A DNA stretch of 64,000 nucleotides from the NCBI RefSeq assembly GCF_018130165.1, contig NZ_JAFCLZ010000022.1, positions 62,001 to 126,000 of the forward strand. The letters are read 5' to 3'. The notes beneath the pieces are model-generated. The model was given only the letters and a program-made list of their open reading frames with translations, was not told the origin of the DNA and did not search any database. This DNA is from Bradyrhizobium sp. JYMT SZCCT0180. Its GTDB lineage: Bacteria > Pseudomonadota > Alphaproteobacteria > Rhizobiales > Xanthobacteraceae. Each line of letters begins with the position of its first letter. Position 1 is the first letter of the stretch. This document shows, piece after piece, positions 16,202 through 26,140 of the stretch. The translations under genes were made by a program, and so were the position numbers.

Positions 16202-19200
16202 TTACAACAAGTCGAGCGTTAATTTGTCAGCCGTGATTTTTTTCTTCCGACCGCGTTTAACAGGAGCAGAAATAGCCAGCGCAGTATTCTCGGCCGCTTC
16301 TTCCGCATAGCGTTCGTGGTTCAAGAGTAATAAGCGACCGAGCACGGCGCGCCCGGCTGACTCGCTAATGGTGAAACGAATCCCCTGTTTCGTTTCATGG
16401 AAACCGTGGCCCAAATCCAAATCACTCCAGCCGTAAGCAACGGCGACGGATTGATCCATTTCCATGTGCAGTTCCCTAAGTCGAGCGATATCATCTGATT
16501 CTTCGCTTCGATTATGAAAAAGGTTGTAGATGTCGGTCAGCCCTTCATCACGAGCGCGCATTGTTCGGCGGCGATGTTCGTAATAGCGCTCGCCGATAGC
16601 TCTCAATTCAGTGGTATGGGCAGGAATTGGAAGCGTGAGAAAACAAGCTGCGGGCGAATAACTGAGGAGTGAAAGGTTTGTTGTACCATGACGCCAGGCC
16701 CACACGCTGTGGAAGCTGGATTGCAGGAGGGTAAACATGGCCGCATCGTCCGTCGCGAAAACCGTCAAACGGTCGGAAAAGACCCAAGACTTCTCTGCCC
16801 AATCAACCATCACATGCGGTGTTACGCGCGAAAGGACGAGTACCTTTTCTACCTTTGTAAGTGCCTCATCTAGCGCCCATCTCCATTGACCGAAATGCCA
16901 CCAGGCCGCACGAAGCTTTCTATTCCAAGCGGTAGTTGGCGGAAGCTTTTCCCGCTGAGGCCTCACATGATTACCGACCCATTCGAGGCAATGCGGAAAG
17001 TCGCTTGCGACGGGCCCATCATATTCAGGCGGTGCGGATTCCCGATACAAGGGCCAATCGTAGAAAGTAATGACATAATCTTCTGGTGCTTGGATTGATT
17101 GACCGTTCAGCAGCGCTCCTGTTAGATATGGTCTTAGAACTTGAGCATTTTGTGGATCGCTTTCCAAGAGTTGCTGCGCCTTTTGGCTTGGAACTACGAA
17201 TCCTTCGCCCGAAAGTTTCGCGCCCTCGAAGGCGATGTCCTCATTTGCTCTCAGTTTAGTCGGCTCAGCGTTCGCGGAGTCCGCCGCTTTCATCGATGCG
17301 TCGATGTGCGCCACAGGCTCGTCATCAACGTAGCAAGCCCCTTGCCACTCACCCACGTAAACCCACACCATCGCGTAATATACCGTGGCTGTACCTGGCC
17401 ACCTGCGGCTCGGAACACTCCGGATGATTTTATGCCCCCGCTTGAGAACTTGGCTCAAGCCCACTTCTTTCGCGTCCCCTTGGCCAAGAGAATTCGTTAC
17501 AATCAGACCAAAAATGCCTGCTTTACGTGTAAGCCGTTCTGCGCGAAGTAAAAAATAAGTAGCGATATCCGCTGTGCCTCTTGTTCCAGTAACGTCGTTC
17601 GCTATTCGCGCTACGATAAAAGCACGGTAATCTCTGCCGAAAGCGGTTTCCAATTTCGCTCCACCCATGAACGGTGGGTTGCCGACGAACGCATCGAAGC
17701 CGCCACGAGAAAACACTTCCGGGAATTCCAATGCCCAGTGAAATGGACGGCATCCCCGCAGTTGCTCGCTTGCGCGTGCTTTGAATTCCAAGAGCGACGT
17801 CTTCATCGCTGCTTCGGCGCGTTCAGCAACGACAATACGCTGATCCTCGTATGCCTTACCGTGAAGGTCGTTTAGTTCCAAGGCGATAAGCCAATCGGAC
17901 AGCGCCTTGATTGTGGCGGTCGCCGCTTCGGCTTCGGTATGTAGGCGATACTTCGCTTCGATCTGAGCGCGATCGTTGGAAGGCAGTTTTTCCAAAATCT
18001 GGCGTTTTGTGGAGGAGTCCTCCACATAGAGGGATAAGTTGGCGGTCGCAAATGTCACTTGCCGTTCGCCGGAACGGAGGCTGAAGTAATCGATCTCCTT
18101 CAACGATGTTACGCCAAGCAAAGAGTCGCCGCACTTGAGTGCGTGATCGAGAAAGCTGAAGGGCCGGTCACGTTGAAGCGTGACGAGCCAGAGGGAGAGT
18201 TTGGCCATTTCCACGGCCATCGGGTTGATGTCCACGCCATATAGACAACGGTCGGCGACCACGCGCCGAGCGATTGCGATCCGCTCATTGGTGTCCGCAG
18301 GTATAAGGCGTTCTCTTGGAGAGCCGGTCGAAAAGGTACCTTCTGCCGTAATCAGGACTTCGTCAGGATGGTCGTTTTCAAGATTTTCCCACGCTTCGAC
18401 GAGCCGCTCCGACATATAGCGACAGGCTTGCACTAGAAAGGCGCCAGAGCCCATCGCCATGTCACACACTTTGAGGTCAAGTATCGCCTTGGGCAATTTG
18501 AGTTTCCAGTGCTCCCGCGGCCAGCCCTCGACGGATCCTTCGTAGACTAGCGGCTCGAGGGTATGCTGGACGATCGGCTCGGTGAGCGATGGCGGTGTGT
18601 AATGGGTACCTGTGCTTCGACGCGTTGTGGTCGTTGTTACATAAATGCTATCGGTCAAAGTCACCAGCGGTCGACCGAAGGAGTCTTCGCGGATCAGATT
18701 GACGAAGGGCCGGACGCGCTCCAACAGCTCGTTGTCGTGCCCGCACGCTATCAGCAGCCTGTGATCGTCGATCAAACCGCCCTCGTCCATTGCCCGTTTC
18801 AATGCTGACAAGGAGCGGCCTGTTTTCTCCTTGAGAAATTCAAGAAGCTTGTCCCTGCCCTGAATGAATAGTGATTCTAGTGCTGCGAGTGAAAAGTCAT
18901 TTTCCTTGTGTCGCGAGCCTTTGATACCTAGGACTGGAGCACTGGCTCGTACGGCTGTTCGGTCAAGAAGACCCTCATAGACGTGTCCAATCTGCTCAAC
19001 TCCGAGCGCGCGAAATGAAATCCGCCTGGATTCTGCAGGCCCTCCGCCTGGCACTCTGACTTGCAGCCGTTGTAACGAATTGAGCAAGTGTAGGACGATG
19101 CGATTATTGACCGCCAATGGCTCAGCCGCCGATGTCCTCCACGATGATTGAGGGGCGCGGCCTTCGAGAAATGGATAGCGGTCAGGATCAAACAAAGACC

Positions 19201-20287
19201 CGCCATAAGCGAGCATCAAAAGGTCTTGATGTTGGATGCCGCCGTGCACGGCCCGGAATGTGGAGAGCAATCGCGTCCAAGCGTCGAACCGCCGCTCCAA
19301 TACCTCTTCGCCATGTTGATCGGCAGTTTCTTGGAGCTGCTCCTGAAGCGTGGAAACGGCGTAGTTATCATCGTAGAGCGGTTTGCCGAGGTGCAGCAGG
19401 CCACGCTCTTCGGCGGCAAAGAGGAATACCAGCCGCATCATAATTGTGAGCGCGGCATCGTAAAGTATGGTCTCTGGTAGGCCCCTCAATAACGCGCGAT
19501 GGTTTTCCCGATCGAGCGTGTCTACAGACTTCACCAACACCTCGACGGCCTCTCGGACCTGATAGCCGAGTTGGTCGGTCACTTCCTGCTGATCGCTCGC
19601 GCTTTCCTTCAGCATTGCCAGCAGTGTGTTGTCTGCAGCGACGCCGAAGAAGCGACGCACGCCAAGCAATGAATGGAACGCCCGCAGGGTGATGGGTTCA
19701 TCCAGCCACAGCGAGCCATACCAGGCGGCATAGCCGGTGGTTTCGCCTCGTGGCGCGTAGACGAGCGTCCATTGCTCACCGTTGGTGACCAACCCAAGGG
19801 ACACACCGGTCCCGTGAAGCAGCTCCATCATGCGGGTGGCGGGCGTGGCCTTCCAATGTCTATCGATGACGGGTTTGTCGAGGTCCTGCCCAGCCGGGTA
19901 GTTCGCAATAAGGAGTTGAGCTTGCCCGGCAGTATCGGTGCCCGAGGGACCCACGAGGGCAAAATCGGGACGCAGGGTTTCGCCCATCTCAGGCACCTTT
20001 GCCTCCAAACCCGCGGGCAACGCTTGGCCTTCCGCGATTTGTTCTCGCGCGTATCCGAGCACTTCGATGAGCACATGTATCACCCATGCGCGTTGGCTGC
20101 CAGGAACCGCGGGGTTGTCCTGCCATTCTTCGTAAGCAGCGCGGAGCGCCTTTGCTTGGGCGGAATCGCGCGGCTCGAGTCCCTGCGGGAAAATTCGCAT
20201 CAACACCGGCAAGGAAACAAACGGGCCGGATACCTCGACAAGAGACAACCAATCTGCGTGGTGGCGGGAAACGCTCGGTCCGCTCAT
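16202..20287 (-). CDS. drmMI: DISARM adenine methyltransferase DrmMI
   Basis: 1361-residue N6-adenine methyltransferase of the PglX/type IIG-like kind. SAM-binding motif I reads DMAMGSGAFLVQA (about 603-615), then CLYGVDINPMAVEMAKLSLW, and the catalytic motif IV is GNPPF (about 868-872). The long C-terminal part (from about 950) is the target-recognition region. In class 1 DISARM this enzyme marks host DNA in place of the cytosine methylase DrmMII of class 2. Its start overlaps the drmD stop by four bases (ATGA at 20284-20287). The protein ends in a lysine-rich tail (RGRKKKITADKL). Confidence 0.92.
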   Translation of the reverse strand: MSGPSVSRHHADWLSLVEVSGPFVSLPVLMRIFPQGLEPRDSAQAKALRAAYEEWQDNPAVPGSQRAWVIHVLIEVLGYAREQIAEGQALPAGLEAKVPEMGETLRPDFALVGPSGTDTAGQAQLLIANYPAGQDLDKPVIDRHWKATPATRMMELLHGTGVSLGLVTNGEQWTLVYAPRGETTGYAAWYGSLWLDEPITLRAFHSLLGVRRFFGVAADNTLLAMLKESASDQQEVTDQLGYQVREAVEVLVKSVDTLDRENHRALLRGLPETILYDAALTIMMRLVFLFAAEERGLLHLGKPLYDDNYAVSTLQEQLQETADQHGEEVLERRFDAWTRLLSTFRAVHGGIQHQDLLMLAYGGSLFDPDRYPFLEGRAPQSSWRTSAAEPLAVNNRIVLHLLNSLQRLQVRVPGGGPAESRRISFRALGVEQIGHVYEGLLDRTAVRASAPVLGIKGSRHKENDFSLAALESLFIQGRDKLLEFLKEKTGRSLSALKRAMDEGGLIDDHRLLIACGHDNELLERVRPFVNLIREDSFGRPLVTLTDSIYVTTTTTRRSTGTHYTPPSLTEPIVQHTLEPLVYEGSVEGWPREHWKLKLPKAILDLKVCDMAMGSGAFLVQACRYMSERLVEAWENLENDHPDEVLITAEGTFSTGSPRERLIPADTNERIAIARRVVADRCLYGVDINPMAVEMAKLSLWLVTLQRDRPFSFLDHALKCGDSLLGVTSLKEIDYFSLRSGERQVTFATANLSLYVEDSSTKRQILEKLPSNDRAQIEAKYRLHTEAEAATATIKALSDWLIALELNDLHGKAYEDQRIVVAERAEAAMKTSLLEFKARASEQLRGCRPFHWALEFPEVFSRGGFDAFVGNPPFMGGAKLETAFGRDYRAFIVARIANDVTGTRGTADIATYFLLRAERLTRKAGIFGLIVTNSLGQGDAKEVGLSQVLKRGHKIIRSVPSRRWPGTATVYYAMVWVYVGEWQGACYVDDEPVAHIDASMKAADSANAEPTKLRANEDIAFEGAKLSGEGFVVPSQKAQQLLESDPQNAQVLRPYLTGALLNGQSIQAPEDYVITFYDWPLYRESAPPEYDGPVASDFPHCLEWVGNHVRPQREKLPPTTAWNRKLRAAWWHFGQWRWALDEALTKVEKVLVLSRVTPHVMVDWAEKSWVFSDRLTVFATDDAAMFTLLQSSFHSVWAWRHGTTNLSLLSYSPAACFLTLPIPAHTTELRAIGERYYEHRRRTMRARDEGLTDIYNLFHNRSEESDDIARLRELHMEMDQSVAVAYGWSDLDLGHGFHETKQGIRFTISESAGRAVLGRLLLLNHERYAEEAAENTALAISAPVKRGRKKKITADKLTLDLL

Positions 20288-23200
20288 CGCGTGCTTCCCG
20301 TGACCGCAAGGACTGCTTTGCGCGGGATGAGCCAGGTAACAGCTACCGGGAACAACCGAGCGCTGGGATTGGCGAAACGGGAGCGAATGTAACTGGACTC
20401 TTGGTCGATTTCTCCAGGTATTTCCTTCAGGCGGTCGCGCAATGCTGCAAGGTCGCGCTCGCGCTGTTGCTTTCCGGGCTCGTCGCCGCCCAGATCGAGC
20501 ATCAATTGCGGACCATCCTTGCGTTCCAGTTCTGCTTCGATGGCCCGCTGAAGTTCTGTCATAACTGTCCTAAGCTTGTGCACCTCCTTTTCGGCAAGTT
20601 CGTCGAGGTTCTTCTCAAGATTTCTTGTACGCTCGACGCGACGCGATTCGAGGGCCGCCAATAGCGAATCGCGCTGCTTACCCCACAAGGCTTGAAAGCG
20701 GGCCTCAATGGCAGCTGGGGCCGGAGTGTTGGTGGCAGATTGCAATGCAGCCTTGGTCTCGCCGACGTTGAGGCGGCTGAAGCGACCCTCAATGAGAGCG
20801 CCGCCCGCGGTGATGACTTCCTCGTGAAGTCGGTGGTTATCGCCGCCTAACACAACGATGCGACCATGGGCGATGACGACAGGGTGGGTCAGAGCCGAGT
20901 CATCTACCACGCACGCCGAGACACGGGACAGGCGCTTGGCCTGTACGCCCAGAGACCAGATTTCAGCACGCAACAGACGCAGGCACATCTGCACGAGGCG
21001 ATGATTCAGATGGGCGAGTACAACATCATCCCGGCCGTTGGCGAGGGCAGCATCAAAGACAATAGGCCGGACTTTCCTGGTATGCGGGTGGGCGAGCCCC
21101 TCGGCGCATTGCACCCAGCTATGGGAAAGAGCAGGCAGGCGGAAAACAGGACAACTCTTTCTTACCCCGGTGGGGTCGGGCCAAATGCCCTCGACTTCGG
21201 TAGCAATAAGCGCAGGTTGTTCGGCCAACTCAAGCCCGACACGGACAACGTTCTCGACATGCTCAGGAGTGAGATCAAGATCTTGCTGCGTTTCATGCAG
21301 TTGGGCGGCAAGCTTCTCCAGCTGGCGTCGCAGATCGCGCTCGAACTTGAGCATCTTCCGCGCCGGCTCTGCCTCCTGCTCCGCACGCGTGGTATCGAGA
21401 TGTAGACGACGGCCCAGCATCGCCTCTTCGACCTGGCTCGCTATGACCGGGCCGACTTTCCCGAGATCTTCTCGGATTGTTTCTACCTTCAGCGCTGCCC
21501 GCATGAGGAATTCCAGATCGGCTTCAAGATCGCCAACTTTGCCGGAGGTGCGCGCAGTATCGAAGCCGCGGCCAACGAAATGGTGGATGTGCACCTCATC
21601 GGCCTTCTGCCCATGTCTGTCCACACGGCCGTTGCGCTGCTCCATGCGGTTCGGGTTCCAGGGGATTTCGAAATGAATCAGCTTGGAGCAATGGTTTTGC
21701 AGATTTACGCCTTCCGAAGCCGCATCGGTTGCCAGCAAGATACGCACTGCCGAATCCTTAGGATTGGTCTGAAAAGCGGCCTTGATCGGTTCTCGCTGAT
21801 CGTTGGGCATACCACCGTAGATCATTTCAAGGCGACCCTGCTCGGCAAAGCCTTCCCGGGCCAGCAAGTCAAAGAGCCATTTCTGGGTGGCGCGGTATTC
21901 GGTAAAGATGATGACGCGCTCGTCATTCCATTTGCCGCCAGGACGTAGGTTGGCCTTCAGCCAGTCAATTAGGGTCTTTGCCTTGCAATCGGGGCGCTGG
22001 CTAGACTTGGCAGCGAATTCGCTGAGTTGTCGCAGCAGCGCCTTTTCCTCGGTGGAGATGGCGGACAGGGCCTGGCTGACGGAGCTTACGACCTCGTCGG
22101 TTTGAATTTCGTATTCCTCATCGTCAGCATAGTCGTCAGAAAAATCTTCGATATCTCGGGCTGCAATACTTGTAGCTTTGCGGCCGCCAACTGTGGAAAT
22201 GTGCTTTTCGAGGGTACTGCCGAAAGCTGCGGGTGAAGAGAAGAGACGCTTCTTGAGTAATTTGAGAACAAACTCCGCAGCCATTCGTTCACCATTTGAG
22301 GCGGCGTGCTTCAGGCGCAGCGTGGAATACGATTGCAGAGCACGATGGGCATTCCGCTCTTCATCGGTGTAAGGCACCGCCAGATGCTTGACGATACGTT
22401 CGGCAAACCGCCGGCTGCCGTCCCATCGCAACTTGAGCTCGGACTTCATTCGCCTAACCATGACTGCATCCAGCTGTGTACGATCCGGAGTAAGGATAAT
22501 TCGAGCGAAGCGCTGGTTATCGAGTAGTTCGAGCAATGCGGCAAAGCTTTCTCGGTAACCGTTATGCGGCGTCGCCGAGAGAAACAATTTATGTTCAAAA
22601 TGCGGAGCCATGGAGCGGATGGCCAAAGTGCGCATCGAATCTGTAGCGTACTTGCCGCGGCCGGATGGAGCGACATTGTGGGCTTCATCAACGATCAGCA
22701 GGTCGTAAGCCCGCGGGTAGGTCGGCTGATCGCCTGATGGCAATGTCTCGCGAAAGGTCCGTAGTGGGCGCTCTCGCTTGAGGAAATCAATGGATGTGAT
22801 GAGTCGTGAAAAATGGGACCATGGATTGACGTGGATACCGCGCTTGCGTCTCAGGATACTGATCGCTTCACTGTCGATAATGCGAAACTCGAGACCGAAC
22901 TTGTCTCGCATTTCCTCTTGCCACTGCACTTGCAGAGAGGACGGGCAGACGATCAAAACGGTCCGAACCCGATGGCGCAGGATCATCTCTTGAACAACCA
23001 GACCGGCCTCGATGGTCTTGCCCAAGCCTACATCGTCGGCAATTAGCAGGTTGACCCGCGGCATGGAGAGTGCACGAACGACCGGGTCGAGTTGGTATTC
23101 ATCAACTTCGATGCCGCTGCGAAACGGGGATTGCAGCGCCTTGTCGTCGGCCTGCGAGACAGCACCCCAACGCACGGCATCAAGAAAGGCCTGCAGGCGT

Positions 23201-23448
23201 ATCGGATGATCGAATGAATCCGGGTTGGGAAGGGTGGACTTCTCATGGACGCTCGTACCTGGTTCCAACTCCCAGATGACCTGCAGTTCCTCACCGAGGC
23301 CGTCGTCTTCGACAGAGGAGAGCTTAATTAGATGGTTTGATTGCGCCATTTCACCGTTCAAGCCGGGGGCCGAAGGAATGATCTCGGTGACAACGAAAGG
23401 ACGCTTGCGAACAATGGCCAGTTGGCCGATTTCTGGGACCGTTTGCAC
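20284..23448 (-). CDS. drmD: DISARM SNF2-like helicase DrmD
   Basis: 1054 residues, SNF2/SWI2-type helicase that defines class 1 DISARM. Motifs: DDVGLGKTIEAG (about 137-148), VDEAHN (about 249), FLSATPHNG, and NRMEQRNGRVDRHGQ (about 598-612). The C-terminal 400 residues are coiled-coil-rich (for example RTRNLEKNLDELAEKEVHKL). GTG at 23448 follows GAGG with fair spacing. A 220-base gap separates it from the PLD gene upstream, so it may have its own promoter, yet all seven minus-strand genes 27720-9997 could be one transcription unit. Confidence 0.92.
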   Translation of the reverse strand: MQTVPEIGQLAIVRKRPFVVTEIIPSAPGLNGEMAQSNHLIKLSSVEDDGLGEELQVIWELEPGTSVHEKSTLPNPDSFDHPIRLQAFLDAVRWGAVSQADDKALQSPFRSGIEVDEYQLDPVVRALSMPRVNLLIADDVGLGKTIEAGLVVQEMILRHRVRTVLIVCPSSLQVQWQEEMRDKFGLEFRIIDSEAISILRRKRGIHVNPWSHFSRLITSIDFLKRERPLRTFRETLPSGDQPTYPRAYDLLIVDEAHNVAPSGRGKYATDSMRTLAIRSMAPHFEHKLFLSATPHNGYRESFAALLELLDNQRFARIILTPDRTQLDAVMVRRMKSELKLRWDGSRRFAERIVKHLAVPYTDEERNAHRALQSYSTLRLKHAASNGERMAAEFVLKLLKKRLFSSPAAFGSTLEKHISTVGGRKATSIAARDIEDFSDDYADDEEYEIQTDEVVSSVSQALSAISTEEKALLRQLSEFAAKSSQRPDCKAKTLIDWLKANLRPGGKWNDERVIIFTEYRATQKWLFDLLAREGFAEQGRLEMIYGGMPNDQREPIKAAFQTNPKDSAVRILLATDAASEGVNLQNHCSKLIHFEIPWNPNRMEQRNGRVDRHGQKADEVHIHHFVGRGFDTARTSGKVGDLEADLEFLMRAALKVETIREDLGKVGPVIASQVEEAMLGRRLHLDTTRAEQEAEPARKMLKFERDLRRQLEKLAAQLHETQQDLDLTPEHVENVVRVGLELAEQPALIATEVEGIWPDPTGVRKSCPVFRLPALSHSWVQCAEGLAHPHTRKVRPIVFDAALANGRDDVVLAHLNHRLVQMCLRLLRAEIWSLGVQAKRLSRVSACVVDDSALTHPVVIAHGRIVVLGGDNHRLHEEVITAGGALIEGRFSRLNVGETKAALQSATNTPAPAAIEARFQALWGKQRDSLLAALESRRVERTRNLEKNLDELAEKEVHKLRTVMTELQRAIEAELERKDGPQLMLDLGGDEPGKQQRERDLAALRDRLKEIPGEIDQESSYIRSRFANPSARLFPVAVTWLIPRKAVLAVTGSTR

Positions 23449-23668
23449 CGCACAAGCCTCGCTAGTTTAACTACTCATGATGATCAGAAGGCAACCGCAC
23501 TGGGGTCTAGACCTTCTGTCGCATCGCCAAATTTTTCTTTTCCGCCTGCCGGCGCGAAGGTGCGCGTCTGGATATCCACAATGGAAGATTGAGTTTCGGC
23601 CAAATTGCATATAACCGCAACGGCTTATGGCGCCCAAAGGGCTCTTCCCTACCATTCTGCACGCGTAT

Positions 23669-26140
23669 TTATGGCCGGGAAATTCGTTGAGTCAGCAGAC
23701 TTCGAATTTCACTAATGTGCGCGCTCTCAATGCGCTCCGGATCGAACCCAAGCCGCTTCGCGTAGCGCTGGCTCATGGCGTTAATGACGCCCATTATTTC
23801 TGGGCCGGCGAGTTCAATTTCTTGGAGCTGCGTTACGGCATAGAGTCTTCGAGCAAGCGACTGCAATGATTTAACGAAAGTAGTGTTCTCACGATGTTTT
23901 CGGACCGCGTCGAGACACACCTGAATTGTCCAGAAGCAGGTTGCCCAACTTTCCTTAATATCTGCGGTTAATTCGTCGAATGACGCGTCTAGGTGCAAAT
24001 CCCGGATCGCGGGCCTGCTGCCGCCAAAGAATACAAACAGAACGCGCCCTAGCAGTCGCGGCCAGGAGTTTACGTCACCTGCCGACGGAAATGTCTGTAA
24101 GGTGCTTTGGTCCGGTTTTCTTGCTGAAAGCGTGTCGCTGTGGCCAGCGGCGGCCACGACTGTAATCAATGCGCGAAGGCGCAGAACGTCGATACCGCTG
24201 AGCTGGCCTGCCGCTGCACGCATTCGGATTCGTTCGCCAAACGATCTTATAGCGGCGATGATTTGGCCGGCATGGGCCTTGCGCCGTTCCCTTCTTAGCC
24301 TTTCCTTCTTCGTCTCCTCGTCATTGTCATCCAACCGTTTCGAAGGCCGCTTCGGAAACTCTTCGCCGCCTTCCAAAGCACCTTGTGGGTCGGCGGTTTC
24401 ATCACCCATGTCGAAAGCACCGGCCAGTTCTTCATCCTTGATAAGGTCGGCAGGCGTCTCGTCGGGCCGGTCCATGCCCAGTATCCGGTTCAGAAAACCC
24501 CGTACCAGCGAAAGTTCGCTTCCGGTAAGGCTGCTCGGGGCCATCGCGCTCCCGTCGGAACGCAGGTGGCGTCCAGCAATGAAGCGCTCATAGTCGAGAG
24601 TGCGGTACTGCCCTTGCGGTGGGGTGGGCTTGTCCGCATTTTGGCGCTTCCGCGAGATAGTCTTAGTGTCGTCAGCTTGCCGTTGTTCGGCCGCTTCCAG
24701 CACGTCGAGCGCTTCAAGAAGCCAAAACCCCTCATTTGTTTCTTCGGCGAGCAGGGACGCAGCGCCTTCCGCTTTTTTACCGCGCGCTTCCTTTGCTGTC
24801 TGCTTTAATGCGTCGGTGAGAGCGACGATGGATGGGTTGGAGAGTTTTCCGTCCGGATATCTTAGTCGAGCCAGCGCAGGTCGTTCATTCATGCTTGTGA
24901 GACGGAAACGCCGCTCGGCGGGTTCCGTGTGAACGAGCGTCAGCGTTGACTGGACCAAATTGCCGTCCGCGTCGAGCAATTCGATGGTAGAGTCGTCGTC
25001 GACATTTGCTGGCGGCCACCAGATCAGCATATCGTACACGCATTCGAAGCGACCAGGATTTCGTTGCCTCAACTCGGAGAGTTTCAGATCATCCTCGAAT
25101 TCGAGAGGTTTGATTTGGCTGCGATCGATCTCCGCGCTCGAAATGATCAGGTCTTCGATCTTGAGCGTTTTAATGGAAGCCTGCGGCGGAAGGCGTCTGT
25201 AGAGGCAGGCCTCGTCATTAGTGCCGACACTGGACGCATTGCCGAGCGCGGCTATCGTGCAATTTCCACTTCCAAACAGGACGTGATCTGCCTGCTGCGT
25301 CTGGGCGATGATAACCTTAGCATGAAAAAAACGCGTTGGATCGAGTGCGCTTATGTCCATCAGCTTGATATCGGGTAGATCCTTCAGTGCGTTGGTAGGA
25401 AAGAGGCCGCGCTTGGGTTCAATCAATAGGATGGTCTCTTGCGGTGCTAGTGCCATGATAAGGTACTTCAGCGCAGCAAGGCTTTGGTCCCAATAGGGAC
25501 TCATTACAATGAGACGGGCAACCGGCTGCTTGCCGACAAGATCGATGAACTGTTGCGCAATTCCTGTTTGATTCCCGCTTGTAACGAACGCCGACCCGCT
25601 GCCGTCGCGCAAAACGGTCAGCCCGGTGGCGGGTTCAGTATCCATCAGCCAAGGTGTGCGTGCTTGCATCCAGGCGATCTGCTGGGCAATCGCTTTCGAG
25701 GTCTGATCGAGGCGCGACACCAGATATAACCAAGCGGCGGCGATAATCCTGCGTTCGCCGGATTCTTCCCGATCACACTCAACCATGCCCATCAGTTCGC
25801 GGTTCCCGGCAAGGCCGGGAGCCGTCATGTTTGCCGAGCCCACTAACAGCTCACCAGAACGGCGGCCGAGCCGCAGAAAAACCTTGCTATGAAATACCCC
25901 TCCCCTCGACGCGCTTATGCCTGTCGCGGAGTATAGCCTACCAGCGTAGCGCGGTAGCGCGGAAGCACCATTGAGCGCGTAAGAAAGCATCCCGGTATCC
26001 GGCAAGATAAGATTATTGGTACATCCCGCACCCCGCAGTCGATTGAGGCACACATTTTCGTACGTATCGAAATCGATCCCGAATGTGGTGATGAGGGACG
26101 AGTGGAAGCCTTTTGCGCCGAAACGGTCATAGAGTTTCAT
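23669..26140 (-). CDS. Phospholipase D-like protein (823 aa), upstream of DISARM
   Basis: Two PLD-type catalytic half-sites: FHSKVFLRLG...LLVGSANMT (about 81-105) and FHAKVIIAQ...LFGSGNCT (about 268-290), so the N-terminal 300 residues form a full two-lobed PLD fold, as in helicase-associated nucleases. The C-terminal 500 residues include a charged low-complexity linker (about 560-640, many Glu/Lys/Arg) and an all-helical end. The start overlaps the stop of the 527-residue gene (ATGA, 26137-26140). It is not one of the standard DISARM proteins. The same gene order (unknown, PLD, SNF2 helicase) recurs at 52254-45893, so I infer a nuclease working with a translocase. Confidence 0.8.
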   Translation of the reverse strand: MKLYDRFGAKGFHSSLITTFGIDFDTYENVCLNRLRGAGCTNNLILPDTGMLSYALNGASALPRYAGRLYSATGISASRGGVFHSKVFLRLGRRSGELLVGSANMTAPGLAGNRELMGMVECDREESGERRIIAAAWLYLVSRLDQTSKAIAQQIAWMQARTPWLMDTEPATGLTVLRDGSGSAFVTSGNQTGIAQQFIDLVGKQPVARLIVMSPYWDQSLAALKYLIMALAPQETILLIEPKRGLFPTNALKDLPDIKLMDISALDPTRFFHAKVIIAQTQQADHVLFGSGNCTIAALGNASSVGTNDEACLYRRLPPQASIKTLKIEDLIISSAEIDRSQIKPLEFEDDLKLSELRQRNPGRFECVYDMLIWWPPANVDDDSTIELLDADGNLVQSTLTLVHTEPAERRFRLTSMNERPALARLRYPDGKLSNPSIVALTDALKQTAKEARGKKAEGAASLLAEETNEGFWLLEALDVLEAAEQRQADDTKTISRKRQNADKPTPPQGQYRTLDYERFIAGRHLRSDGSAMAPSSLTGSELSLVRGFLNRILGMDRPDETPADLIKDEELAGAFDMGDETADPQGALEGGEEFPKRPSKRLDDNDEETKKERLRRERRKAHAGQIIAAIRSFGERIRMRAAAGQLSGIDVLRLRALITVVAAAGHSDTLSARKPDQSTLQTFPSAGDVNSWPRLLGRVLFVFFGGSRPAIRDLHLDASFDELTADIKESWATCFWTIQVCLDAVRKHRENTTFVKSLQSLARRLYAVTQLQEIELAGPEIMGVINAMSQRYAKRLGFDPERIESAHISEIRSLLTQRISRP

